Assembly (NCBI RefSeq): GCF_002925845.1
Contig: NZ_PDNI01000069.1
Coordinates: 1-45,185, forward strand
Direction: 5' to 3'
Origin: Roseovarius nitratireducens
GTDB taxonomy: Bacteria > Pseudomonadota > Alphaproteobacteria > Rhodobacterales > Rhodobacteraceae
Length of the DNA: 45,185 nt
In this document: piece by piece, positions 25,401-32,001 of the stretch
How the letters are laid out: each line of letters opens with the position of its first letter
Numbering within the stretch: the first letter of the stretch is position 1
The notes under the pieces: generated by a model
Seen by the model: the letters and a program-made list of their open reading frames with translations, nothing else
The model's database searches: none
Told to the model about the DNA's origin: nothing
Made by a program: the position numbers and the translations under genes

Positions 25401-26283
25401 GAACAACATGGCCAGCAATGGTACTGTGGTTCTTACTGACGCTGTGACAACGACTGTTGGAGTCACCGACGCTTCTACTGGTACTGCTGACTCCCTCAAC
25501 ATTGTTGCTAAAGCAGAGAACGGTAAGGATTTCGGCCTCGTCACCGTCGATGATGTCGAAACCATTTCGGTGAGTGCAGAGGATCTGGATACGGATGGGA
25601 ATGAAGATGGCAAAGCCACTCTGACCCTTGATGCGGACTCTGCTAAGACTGTCACTGTGAGCGGCGATGCAGATGTTGATCTGACGGTCAGCAGCGCGAG
25701 CAGCCTCACAACGGTTGATGCTTCGGCAATGACCGGCGCTCTGACCTACACCGCTGATGATGGCACGACGACCGTCACTGGTGGTTCGGGTGCTGACAGC
25801 CTGACGGCGTCTGGTTCGGGTGACAAACTGATTGGTGGTGCCGGAGACGACACCCTGACCGGTGCAAACCTGACCGAGATGACCGGTGGCGCGGGTGCGG
25901 ACACGTTCGTGTTTGATGCTGACATCAATGCACCGACCAATCTCAACAGCTTTTCCAGCATCATGGACCTGTCGTCGGGGGATATCATCGACTTCGATAG
26001 TACTGATACTGGCACTGTCGAATTCTCCTCGGCTGCGATTAATCTCGCGGATACCGCAGTGTTCCAGGACTTTGCGAATGCGGCTGTTAACGGTCTGGGA
26101 ACAGACGACGACGATGCAGCTTGGTTCCAGTTCGATGGAAATACCTACATTGTTCAGTCGGGTGACAATACTAACAACAATGACTTCCAGAACGGCACTG
26201 ACAGCATCATCAAGATCGTTGGCACGGTTGACCTGTCCACCGCGTCCTACAACCAGACCGATGGCACGCTGGAAATCGCATAA
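22465..26283 (+). CDS. DUF4214 / S-layer-like RTX protein
   Basis: 1272 aa, very poor in cysteine, rich in T, A, D, G and V. Residues about 10-130 carry two DUF4214-type YxxxxxRxPDxxGLxFWxxQ units (IYVAYYDRAPDPAGLQFW, VYLNLFNRAPDTEGLAFW). Residues 190-1100 are a long repetitive beta-rich region like bacterial S-layer proteins. Residues about 1105-1155 hold RTX calcium-binding nonapeptides (GGSGADSL, GGAGDDTL, GGAGADTF). There is no N-terminal signal peptide, as expected for type I secretion with a C-terminal signal. Codon use changes near residue 190: the DUF4214 part is GC-rich, while the rest is much more AT-rich. It is a likely substrate of the ATPase at 33113. A surface-layer or adhesin role is inferred. 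Confidence 0.85.
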   Translation: MPIDTSSLTAQEQATAIYVAYYDRAPDPAGLQFWTDQIQGGLSLEEVATSFSAAAETKAKFSFFDTPDLVGAGTFLTQVYLNLFNRAPDTEGLAFWTDQLESGDTPVGEIILAIIEGAQDSADGQDRSTMLNKVEVGLDWATDAAAAGIGLSSDPIAEEIDGKVVVNDQAAFDSATGILNGVDGTAASVTTAKATTDTFISGNTNVGSTFTLTNGIDDFTGTANNDTFTAQDVDVSGTQTQTFKALDSIDGAGGTDTFNLFDQTNAISVAGSNVSNVEIVNVKGAAAVTVDSSSWTGVEQLNVQQAGGAVTLTGSSTTDVSASGLGDFKTDINGGKSATVTQTMNVAADDIDIDNVGDVTVTATESDAAASGITIGGTTAVTGAVNVTSTGAATDGAAATLDTIDVTGGTTVNVTQSATSDMTEAEKDTTANSHTLGAVDIDAGDSTTDVTVTQDQEVAAKNFVEEVAGVSEKQSVKFVALDDGESTTIDGLTFTASKDLTAAEVAEAFAGLTKDGDTQDAGGPTANGTYTGSLDGSWVSGAASGDTVVFSQAVAGAGTAFDGNSDTAAGGNITVTKTADAVTAVTGVTGVLGVVNGAVTIDDNATASIKNITVDGYGANATLGGGTSLNALETLTLKNSDTGTATATTTATSLTLNVEDVDATVSLDGGGATVDTLTLNATGEASTFGLTAAAVTDLTVDAAVDLDIATGSTLTAVETVTVSGAGAVDLGDISGTGATSVSATGNTGGVTTTIDGTKAAFTGGSGADDVTVNVADPTKAINLGAGDDTLTLANGSDTSTEVLEGGDGTDTLELTAADAETNSATATFETKINSFERLTIGNASSQEVVNLANLDDIDYVTLGSATGTAQVNTVTVTDDAAVAGVEAGDVFSVTINGTTFSHTATAAQTATSVASDLATLVNADTDLAVTASATTNTFTLTADNAGVPFTVSVANPTDTGGDDTIAVAATTANASGITLNNMASNGTVVLTDAVTTTVGVTDASTGTADSLNIVAKAENGKDFGLVTVDDVETISVSAEDLDTDGNEDGKATLTLDADSAKTVTVSGDADVDLTVSSASSLTTVDASAMTGALTYTADDGTTTVTGGSGADSLTASGSGDKLIGGAGDDTLTGANLTEMTGGAGADTFVFDADINAPTNLNSFSSIMDLSSGDIIDFDSTDTGTVEFSSAAINLADTAVFQDFANAAVNGLGTDDDDAAWFQFDGNTYIVQSGDNTNNNDFQNGTDSIIKIVGTVDLSTASYNQTDGTLEIA

Positions 26284-26331
26284 GCTCTTCGCCTGAATGA
26301 GGAGCCTGTTGCGAAATAGGTAAAGACAATG

Positions 26332-26357
26332 AAACCCCCGGCTTCGGTCGGGGGTTT
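26332..26357 (+). terminator. Rho-independent terminator after the S-layer-like gene
   Basis: AAACCCCCG / CGGGGGTTT stem with an 8-base loop, followed by TTTT. It lies 49 bp after the stop and isolates the gene from the small protein downstream. Confidence 0.9.
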
Positions 26358-26436
26358 TGCTTTCCGAAGGGGCAGGGCTTTTGTCCCTCGCATCACCTTG
26401 ATAGGCGTGCCGTCAAAGCCAAACAGGAGACCCGAC

Positions 26437-26640
26437 ATGGCCAACACCCAAACCGTGACCATCGATGGCAAGGACTACGAGCTGGAAAGCCTGAGTGACG
26501 CCGCCAAAGACCAGCTGACCAACCTGCGCGTCGTGGACCAGGAAATTGCCCGGCTGCAGCAGCAGCAGGCGATCGCACAGACAGCCCGGAATGCCTATGC
26601 CAATGCACTGAAGGCCGAACTGCCCTCGGGCAACCAGTAA
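26437..26640 (+). CDS. Small DUF6447-like protein, copy 1
   Basis: 67 aa. It begins MANTQTVTIDGKDYELESLSDAAKDQL (shown here only for its pattern: an IDGKxY beta start, then LSDxAK) and ends with the conserved QTARNAYANAL. The predicted layout is a short beta hairpin followed by a helix hairpin. It is a clear relative of the protein at 32233-32436 and fits the DUF6447 pattern as I recall it. AGGAGA lies 6 bp before ATG 26437. It sits directly after the S-layer-like gene's terminator, while its relative sits beside the type I secretion genes. A chaperone or secretion-accessory role is inferred from this double linkage only. Confidence 0.75.
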   Translation: MANTQTVTIDGKDYELESLSDAAKDQLTNLRVVDQEIARLQQQQAIAQTARNAYANALKAELPSGNQ

Positions 26641-26642
26641 TA

Positions 26643-26684
26643 CTACGGGAAAACCCGTAGGGCAGGGGGCCAAAAGGCCCCCTG
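26643..26684. terminator. Two tandem perfect hairpins with AAAA loops
   Basis: CTACGGG-AAAA-CCCGTAG (26643-26660) and CAGGGGGCC-AAAA-GGCCCCCTG (26663-26684) follow the small gene's stop. No U-tract follows, so they may act as 3' end stabilisers or bidirectional stops. Confidence 0.6.
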
Positions 26685-26856
26685 TGTCGTGTTCGAGAAG
26701 TAACCTTGGAGGATCATCCCGGCATACGGAGCAAAAAAGAACAAATAATGGCATCTGCAAATATGTTTTGTACCGATTATACGATTTACGGGGAGGGTGA
26801 TGAATCGAGTCCCATGGTCCACGGAACAAGGTCGGTGACGGGCAATCAAGGCGCGC

Positions 26857-26900
26857 TTGACCTTCCGGCGCTCTCCAATATATGATTTAATAATATATGG
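26857..26900 (+). promoter_or_regulatory. Promoter and AT-rich operator of parDE
   Basis: TTGACC (26857-26862) and TATGAT (26881-26886) are 18 bp apart. The -10 box lies in an imperfect AT-rich palindrome (ATATAT...ATATAT, about 26877-26899) suited to ParD autorepression. Confidence 0.55.
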
Positions 26901-26908
26901 AGGACGTG

Positions 26909-27148
26909 ATGGCGAAGGCGACATCGATCATATTGGGTGACCACTTCGATCAACTGATTGCGCAGCAGGTCCAGACAGGGCGCTATGGCACGGTCAGTGA
27001 GGTTGTACGTGATGCGCTGCGATTGTTCGAACAACAGCAGATCGCGATTCAACGGCTCAACGACGCGATTGAGGAGGGTTATGCGAGTGGTATTAGCGAA
27101 CCGTTCGACTGGGATGATCTGTTTGCCGAAGCTGTTGCCGAAGCTTGA
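26909..27148 (+). CDS. parD: ParD-family antitoxin
   Basis: 79 aa. MAKATSIILGDHFDQLIAQQVQTGRYGTVSEVVRDALRLFE is the ribbon-helix-helix of the ParD family (TGRYxxxSEVVRxALRLxE). The C-terminal tail (EPFDWDDLFAE) binds toxin. I chose ATG 26909, which follows GGAGGAC; an ATG at 26897 is also in frame. Its stop overlaps the toxin start. Confidence 0.9.
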   Translation: MAKATSIILGDHFDQLIAQQVQTGRYGTVSEVVRDALRLFEQQQIAIQRLNDAIEEGYASGISEPFDWDDLFAEAVAEA

Positions 27149-27450
27149 TGGCCGAAATCCAGTTTACCAACGCTGCCCGGCAGGACTTGAAGGGCATATT
27201 CACCTATAGCATCCGTAGATGGGACAGGCGGCAAGCGGAACGGTATTCTTCGCAACTGAACTTGCAGATACAGAAGATTGGGCAGGACGCTGTATTCAGT
27301 AAGCCGGTACAGAACAGCCGATCAAATTTACGCCAAAGCACTGCGGGTCGCCACTTGATCATTTTTGAGCAGACCGACGATCACATCCTCATCATTCGCA
27401 TTTTGCACGAAGCAATGGATATTCCCCGTCATATCAGCCCAGCACACTAA
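27148..27450 (+). CDS. parE: ParE-family toxin
   Basis: 100 aa. IQFTNAARQDLKGIFTYSIRRWDRRQAERYSSQLN is the ParE N-terminal helix hairpin, and HLIIFEQTDDHILIIRILHEAMD matches the usual YRIxxxxxIxIxRILHxxMD ending. ParE relatives inhibit DNA gyrase. ATG 27148 overlaps the parD TGA (TGATG). Confidence 0.9.
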   Translation: MAEIQFTNAARQDLKGIFTYSIRRWDRRQAERYSSQLNLQIQKIGQDAVFSKPVQNSRSNLRQSTAGRHLIIFEQTDDHILIIRILHEAMDIPRHISPAH

Positions 27451-28090
27451 TCCTGTCACAACAGCACCACAGCCGCGCTGATCTTCCGTGGGGTCACCCC
27501 GGATACCCCCTGAGATCGCCTGTGAGCGGCCCTGTGGTGGCGCAATTCCATTCTGGCACCGATCGGGCAGCTGGGTGATGGTGTCGTCTGACATGTGGCA
27601 TATCCCTTTCTCGACCGAGAATTGACGGCATCTGAACACCGCCATGATATGCCGCCCCTCAGGGCATCACCAACTTTCGCGCGTTTCTCCCTCACAAACG
27701 TCCGGATCTCAATCTGTGGACACGACCCAGACAGCTCGCTCAGATAACGTATACAACTTAAAGAGAGTTTATGGAGACTTTTGACACTTTTTAATAGAAA
27801 ACCGAAGAGGACTCTTCAGGGTATAGGGAATCCATAGGTCCGGAGCGGCAGTCAGAGGCAGCCAGAGACTGCCAGAGGCTGCGTTAATCCGAGAAAAAGG
27901 GCTGTTTTTGACAAAACTCGAGAATTCCATTCCTAAACTCTAACAGTTTCCCAGGTACCTCTCTTGTTAGGTGGTTCCCTGGGGTCAGACTGCCGATATT
28001 AACGCTAAGGTTGAGTCCTTGCCCAGATACCTTGAAAAGGTAATGGGTTTGCATTACTTTCTTGATGAGCTTTGCTTGAGGAGCACCGGC
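27451..28090. other. Long intergenic region between parE and prlF
   Basis: 640 bp with no gene I can support. A minus-strand open frame (27456-27695) shows no family features. The right part (about 27740-27960) is AT-rich. 27847-27882 holds about 3.6 copies of a 10-bp tandem unit of the form GCAGCCAGAG. Confidence 0.5.
27847..27882. repeat. Short tandem 10-bp repeats
   Basis: GCAGTCAGAG, GCAGCCAGAG and ACTGCCAGAG, then a partial unit GCTGCG. Too few copies to call iterons. Confidence 0.55.
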
Positions 28091-28420
28091 ATGAGCGATG
28101 TGCAAGCACCGCGCTTCGAAGCGACCCTGACGGACAAATACCAGAACACGGTCCCGGCCGCGGTCCGCAAGGTCCTGGATCTTCGCAAGCGTGACAAGGT
28201 CGCCTACGTCATCCGGGGCGGCCAGGTAATCCTGGAAAAAGCCGAGCCCGAGGACAGCCAGGTCGACCCAGTGGTCCAGGCCTTCCTTGGTTTTCTCGAG
28301 CGGGAGATGGTCACCAACCCGCAACGTCTTAAAGCGTTTGGCGGCGAGACAACCCGTCGGGCTGCGGAACTGACCGACGGTGTCGAGGTCGATCTGGACG
28401 CACCGCTGGACGACGAATGA
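28091..28420 (+). CDS. prlF: PrlF (SohA) antitoxin
   Basis: 109 aa. An AbrB-type swapped-hairpin DNA-binding domain is seen at the start (FEATLTDKYQNTVPAAVRKVLDLRKRDKVAYVI), then a helical tail (DPVVQAFLGFLEREM) typical of PrlF. It neutralises YhaV and represses the operon. I chose ATG 28091, preceded by GAGGAG; the open frame back to 27971 has no good site. The stop overlaps the yhaV start (ATGA). Confidence 0.9.
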   Translation: MSDVQAPRFEATLTDKYQNTVPAAVRKVLDLRKRDKVAYVIRGGQVILEKAEPEDSQVDPVVQAFLGFLEREMVTNPQRLKAFGGETTRRAAELTDGVEVDLDAPLDDE

Positions 28421-28905
28421 GCAATGGCCAGAATGGCCAGATTGACGGCGCGTTGGTCATAAACGGCTGGACCCTGCTTCAGGATACGGCCTTCCAAGAG
28501 GCATACGAAGACCTCATCGCGACCGTCGAGATGCTTCGGGAGAAGCATCCAGAGACCTACCGGAAGAAAGCACCCACGAAGATCCTGGCGGCCATAGAGA
28601 AGTTGACGAAGGAGGTCATTCCTTCGGATCCGACCTCCTCTGCCTTTGACATGGGAAACACGATCGGGCCGGAATACCGGGCCTGGAAACGGGCGAAATT
28701 CCTGCAGCAGTTCCGCCTCTTCTTCCGCTACGACACGAACTCCAGGGTTATCATCTACGGCTGGGTGAACGACGAAGGCACCAAGAGGGCCTACGGCAGC
28801 AAGACCGACGCCTACCGGATCTTCCAGAAGCGTCTGGCTGCGGGCGATCCACCTACGGGCTGGGACGACCTGATGACCCGAGCGGCCCCGGTCGATCAGG
28901 GATAG
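28417..28905 (+). CDS. yhaV: YhaV-family toxin
   Basis: 162 aa. A RelE-like ribosome-associated RNase of the YhaV family: VINGWTLLQDTAFQEAYEDLI, then TKILAAIEKL, RRAKF-type LQQFRLFFRYDTNSRVIIYGWVNDEGTKRAYGSKTDAYRIFQ. The last block is the family signature. Length is normal and the frame is intact, so the pair is probably active. Confidence 0.92.
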   Translation: MSNGQNGQIDGALVINGWTLLQDTAFQEAYEDLIATVEMLREKHPETYRKKAPTKILAAIEKLTKEVIPSDPTSSAFDMGNTIGPEYRAWKRAKFLQQFRLFFRYDTNSRVIIYGWVNDEGTKRAYGSKTDAYRIFQKRLAAGDPPTGWDDLMTRAAPVDQG

Positions 28906-28963
28906 GTCGAGCAGATGCTTCGTCGGGCGCGGGAGACGCACCAAGGAGCCCATCCTGAACGCC

Positions 28964-29458
28964 ATGGAAGCCGCTGGACAAGCCCTGGCCTCCCTGGGTC
29001 TCACCCTGCGCTCAGGAGCCGCCTACGGGGCTGACACAGCCTTCGAGAATGGCTGCGATAACGCCCACGGACCCAAGGAGATCTACATCCCCTGGCAGGG
29101 TTTCCAACGTCGCTTTATTGAGGAACCAGGTGTCATTGGTAAGGATATGAATCACTACTACGAAGCCGAGAAGCTCGCCAAGGAACATCACCCCGCCTGG
29201 GACAAGCTCTCCCTGGGCATCAGACCCCTCATGATCCGCAACAGCTACCAGATCATGGGCCGGGACATGCAGAGCCCCTGCCTCTTCGTCCTCTGCTCAA
29301 CCCCTGGAGGCCAGGGCCAAGGCGGCACCGGCCAAGCCATCCGCATTGCTCGGGCACATGATATTCCTGTCTTTGATATGGGATCCATGGATCTCGGTGA
29401 AATCAACCAGCAAGTACTTCAGCTGATACAGAATAAGGATGTAATTTCATGCACATAA
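28964..29458 (+). CDS. SLOG/DprA-like Rossmann protein of phage type, possibly 5'-truncated
   Basis: 164 aa from ATG 28964. GLTLRSGAAYGADTAFENGCD and GPKEIYIPWQGF are the nucleotide-binding core seen in DprA-like SLOG proteins carried by phages. FVLCSTPGGQGQGGTGQAIRIARAHDIPVFDMG is the C-terminal half of the same fold. The frame upstream of the ATG still encodes family-like residues (FVGRGRRTKEPILNA) but has no start before the yhaV stop region, so the first strand was probably lost or uses a non-standard start. Function unknown; binding of a nucleotide or DNA is inferred. Confidence 0.6.
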   Translation: MEAAGQALASLGLTLRSGAAYGADTAFENGCDNAHGPKEIYIPWQGFQRRFIEEPGVIGKDMNHYYEAEKLAKEHHPAWDKLSLGIRPLMIRNSYQIMGRDMQSPCLFVLCSTPGGQGQGGTGQAIRIARAHDIPVFDMGSMDLGEINQQVLQLIQNKDVISCT

Positions 29459-29703
29459 CCGTATCAACATCCTACAACTGCAGCGCAGCGGGGACAGCCG
29501 ACCTTTCCCCTCATACCTGGGCCGATGTCAAGGAATGGTTCGTCAAGTGGGATACCTTCCACGTTCTCTTCAAGGACGATCCTGAATGGAAGGAGTTCCC
29601 CCTGTACTCAGATCATTCCGATGGGATCGACTGGAAGCGACCCAGCCATGTCGACATCTACGAAGGAGACATGGAGTTCGATGAGGAACTCGCCTCTACC
29701 TAA
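29449..29703 (+). CDS. Hypothetical small protein, phage-like context
   Basis: 84 aa, acidic, rich in W and D (TWADVKEWFVKWDTFHVLF, DIYEGDMEFDEEL). I do not recognise it. The start overlaps the previous stop by 10 bp, suggesting coupling. Confidence 0.5.
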   Translation: MHITVSTSYNCSAAGTADLSPHTWADVKEWFVKWDTFHVLFKDDPEWKEFPLYSDHSDGIDWKRPSHVDIYEGDMEFDEELAST

Positions 29704-29750
29704 AACCAAAGCCCACAACATCCCCGTCTTCGACCTGGGCAACCTAAGGC
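29703..29750 (+). pseudogene. Remnant of a second SLOG-like gene
   Basis: One frame reads KTKAHNIPVFDLGNLR, matching RAHDIPVFDMGSMD near the end of the gene at 28964. DNA similarity is low, so this is an older relative rather than a recent copy. No further parts of the gene were found. Confidence 0.5.
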
Positions 29751-30493
29751 CTATCTCTGAAAATTCCCGACCTATGACAACCCTATGTCCTAACTCGGAA
29801 TTCCCATGACGACACTGAAGTTGACCGAGGTGAACTCTAGTAAACTCTCCAGCCCTTAGGTTTGAACTCTGTGCCCAGGTGCCTTCTGTTGCTTCCTGCT
29901 TGGTATGAATGAGTTTCACCCTACTAATGTGCTGCTTGGCCCAGTGTGTATGTTGGGGGTCTAGGGTTTATCCGGGTCCTTCTCCTGTCTGGGGTCTCAC
30001 AGCCACAAGACGAAAGAGGCTACCGCTACGGCTTGTCACTTGCCGGCCCTCAAAAGTGGCTCTTTGCCGGGGACTTCACCCGACCCGCTTTGATCCGGCT
30101 CCGTCTAGGTCATTGCAGAAACGCGACAACGGAACCCACCGACGCGGTTCATATCGAACCTCGGGATATATTTATCCTGGTTCACCCCATATATGTATCA
30201 GAGCGGGGACTTGACCCCTGACCCGTTGATTTGCCCCATGTGCTTATCCACATGTGCTTGCCCAACGGTTGTCAGTCGGTCGGGGGCAGATGAAAACTCT
30301 GCGGGGAAGCGGCTGGCCTCCGATATCGGGCATCGCGTGGATACGGCAAATCAGATGACGGGCCTTCCCCTGCATGCGGGGGGAAGGAGCGGGTGGCGGA
30401 GCTGTGCTTGGATGGTCGCCTGCCTGGAAAACAGGACCTCAAGACAGGGACCCAACAGGGACCCAGGAGAGCGCATCGGGCTGGGCCAGCCGC
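29751..30493. other. Decayed region without supported genes
   Basis: About 740 bp. Open frames at 29909-30221 lack family features. Visible items are a perfect DnaA-box sequence TTATCCACA (30244-30252), direct repeats of CATGTGCTT around it, and two adjacent copies of ACAGGGACCCA (30444-30465). Confidence 0.5.
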
Positions 30494-30880
30494 CTATCTC
30501 GAAGCGTCAAATGGCGCGGTATGCTCCCTCAGCCAGGGCACGATCCGATCATGGCGAAACGCGCCGCCTTCGAGGCTCTCGATGATGAAGCGGTAGATCG
30601 CATCGGAACCCGCAGTAATGGAGAAGCCGTTGATCGCGAGAAACGTTTCGGTCACGGCGAAGGCGACACGCTCGTTTCCGTCCACGAACGGATGGTTCAT
30701 GGCGAAACTCTCCCAGAGCGCTGCCGCCTGCTCGATCTCATCGTCATAGTAGCCAGTCTGAGGCCGATACAGCGCCGCTTCGATCAAACCGGGATCGCGG
30801 ATGCCATCAGCACCGCCGAACGCTTCGATCTGGTCGGCATGGATTTCCAGAACCTCGATGATGGTGAGATAATCTGTCAC
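30494..30880 (-). CDS. doc: Doc-type Fic toxin (death-on-curing family) with altered motif
   Basis: 128 aa. ILEIH-like opening VLEIHADQIEAFGG, then GIRDPGLIEAALYRPQTGYY and the Fic motif HPFVDGNER at residues 63-71. Doc toxins normally carry HxFxDxNKR, and the Lys is tied to their kinase activity on EF-Tu; here it is Glu70. The protein may be inactive or have a changed reaction. GTG 30880 overlaps the antitoxin's TGA (GTGA). The rest of the fold appears complete. Confidence 0.85.
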   Translation of the reverse strand: MTDYLTIIEVLEIHADQIEAFGGADGIRDPGLIEAALYRPQTGYYDDEIEQAAALWESFAMNHPFVDGNERVAFAVTETFLAINGFSITAGSDAIYRFIIESLEGGAFRHDRIVPWLREHTAPFDASR

Positions 30881-31107
30881 TCAGCGAGCTTCCTGTAGAG
30901 CGTTTCACGTTTCGCGCGACTGGCACGATAGGCGTCTATCACATGGCCGCGCGGACGCTCGTGCTTGCGCTTCTCAATGAGATCGGTAAGCGCCTCATCG
31001 ACAAGCGCCTGAAGCTGCCGCCCTTCTGCCTTGGCAAGACCCCGCACGGCAGAGAGGAGTTCGGTGTTGACCTGGGTCGCGAATTTCTCACGGACTTTCT
31101 GGGACAT
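30877..31107 (-). CDS. Antitoxin of the doc-type locus (ribbon-helix-helix)
   Basis: 76 aa. MSQKVREKFATQVNTELLSAVRGLAKAEGRQLQALVDEALTDLI is a ribbon-helix-helix rather than a Phd fold, and the C-terminal helix (RPRGHVIDAYRASRAKRE) would bind the toxin. I chose ATG 31107, preceded by GGAAGG; the frame is open back to 31149, which would include the operator. It overlaps the toxin start by 4 bp. Confidence 0.8.
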   Translation of the reverse strand: MSQKVREKFATQVNTELLSAVRGLAKAEGRQLQALVDEALTDLIEKRKHERPRGHVIDAYRASRAKRETLYRKLAE

Positions 31108-31139
31108 GGAGCACCTTCCTTTCTCCAACATGATGTCAT

Positions 31140-31157
31140 GATTTGTCATGACAAATC
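31140..31157. promoter_or_regulatory. Perfect 18-bp palindrome, operator of the doc-type locus
   Basis: GATTTGTCATGACAAATC, fully symmetric, 33 bp upstream of the antitoxin start. A partial half-site (TGATGTCATGA) lies next to it at 31131-31141. Confidence 0.75.
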
Positions 31158-31302
31158 AAGTTCCACCTTGATGGTGAATCTGACGCCATGGCCTGATCCA
31201 GAATGAAAGGTCTTACCCCGAGACGCCTGATTCCTTCGTGCTTGGCCGACTCAGCATTTTGAAGCGGCGGGCGGTCAGGGGATCGAGGAGTGATTGCACG
31301 AC

Positions 31303-31331
31303 TTGGAACTGACGGCATCAGGTGCTATGAT
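31303..31331 (+). promoter_or_regulatory. Promoter of the 31358 toxin-antitoxin locus
   Basis: TTGGAA (31303-31308) and TATGAT (31326-31331) with a 17-bp spacer. It gives a leader of roughly 20 bases to ATG 31358. Confidence 0.65.
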
Positions 31332-31357
31332 TACAAGTGACTACAATGGAACACACC

Positions 31358-31609
31358 ATGCCACAGCGCGCCGCTTCCGAGCCAATCACCATCCGCACAG
31401 CCAAGGTATCTGAGATTGATGCCCTGGCGAATGCGATGGATCGTTCCCGCAACTACATCGTCAACCAGGCCATCGAACAATATCTGGAAGCCAACACCTG
31501 GCAGATGGAGCGGATCAAGAGCGGGATCGCCGCCGCCCGAGAGGGCAAGGTCATTCCTGCCGATGAGGTGTTTGCCGGAATTGCCGCGAAGCACGATTGG
31601 GCACGTTGA
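31358..31609 (+). CDS. Ribbon-helix-helix antitoxin
   Basis: 83 aa. ITIRTAKVSEIDALANAMDRSRNYIVNQAIEQYLEANTWQ is a CopG-type DNA-binding domain, with the tail AREGKVIPADEVFAGIAAKH covering the toxin. ATG 31358 has GGA 7 bp upstream; ATG 31346 is also in frame but lacks a site. The stop TGA overlaps the toxin's TTG start. Confidence 0.87.
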   Translation: MPQRAASEPITIRTAKVSEIDALANAMDRSRNYIVNQAIEQYLEANTWQMERIKSGIAAAREGKVIPADEVFAGIAAKHDWAR

Positions 31610-31914
31610 AGCATCTGGTTATTGCCGAACCAGCAGCCCGCGATCTTGAGGGGATCGTGGATTATATCGCGCTGGATAATCCGGTCGCCGCCGAGAATGT
31701 GTATCGGGGAATCGTGCGGGCAGCGGAAAGACTGCCCGAGTTCTCCGCCTTGGGACGCCCCGGTCGCCATCCCGAGACGCGGGAGCTGAGCGTCTCGGGA
31801 CTGCCCTACCTGATCGTCTATGAGGTCAGCGCCGAGGCGGTGACGATATTGGCGGTATTCCACATGTCCCGAGATCTCGCAAGGGCGCTCCTGGCCAGGA
31901 TGCAGAGCAGTTAA
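31606..31914 (+). CDS. ParE-family toxin
   Basis: 102 aa from TTG 31606 (TTGA overlap with the antitoxin stop). PAARDLEGIVDYIALDNPVAAENVYRGI, LGRPGRHPETRELSVSGLPYLIVYEV and VTILAVFHMSRD follow the ParE layout with the GRPGRxxxTREL motif. A TTG start would keep toxin translation low. Confidence 0.87.
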   Translation: MKHLVIAEPAARDLEGIVDYIALDNPVAAENVYRGIVRAAERLPEFSALGRPGRHPETRELSVSGLPYLIVYEVSAEAVTILAVFHMSRDLARALLARMQSS

Positions 31915-31964
31915 GAGGTCTTCACGATTAGGTTTTTCGTCGTCGTAGCAGGCCGTCGCCCCGC

Positions 31965-32001
31965 CTATATGGCGTTTGCATCTTGCTTGTCCATTGACCC
32001 G
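31965..32001 (-). repeat. 37-bp inverted repeat, copy B (orphan promoter-like)
   Basis: Reverse complement matches 14495-14531 at 34 of 37 bases and keeps the TGGACA-18-TATAG layout. It points left, into the 3' end of the ParE-like gene at 31606-31914. The rest of 31915-32232 holds nothing I can assign. Confidence 0.8.

Noticed and set aside
24312-25709. Minus-strand V/S/P-rich frames inside the S-layer-like gene
   Set aside because: They mirror the T/A/D/G repeats of the plus-strand protein and have no independent start signals.
27456-27695. 79-aa minus-strand frame
   Set aside because: Unusual composition, no family motif, no ribosome site and it covers a decayed intergenic region.
27847-27882. 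Iterons of a second origin
   Set aside because: Only 3.6 imperfect 10-bp units and no initiator gene nearby; repABC already explains replication.
30405-30470. tRNA-Ser-like anticodon arm (CCTGC-CTGGAAA-ACAGG)
   Set aside because: No acceptor stem, D-arm or T-arm could be fitted around it; probably chance or a very degraded piece.
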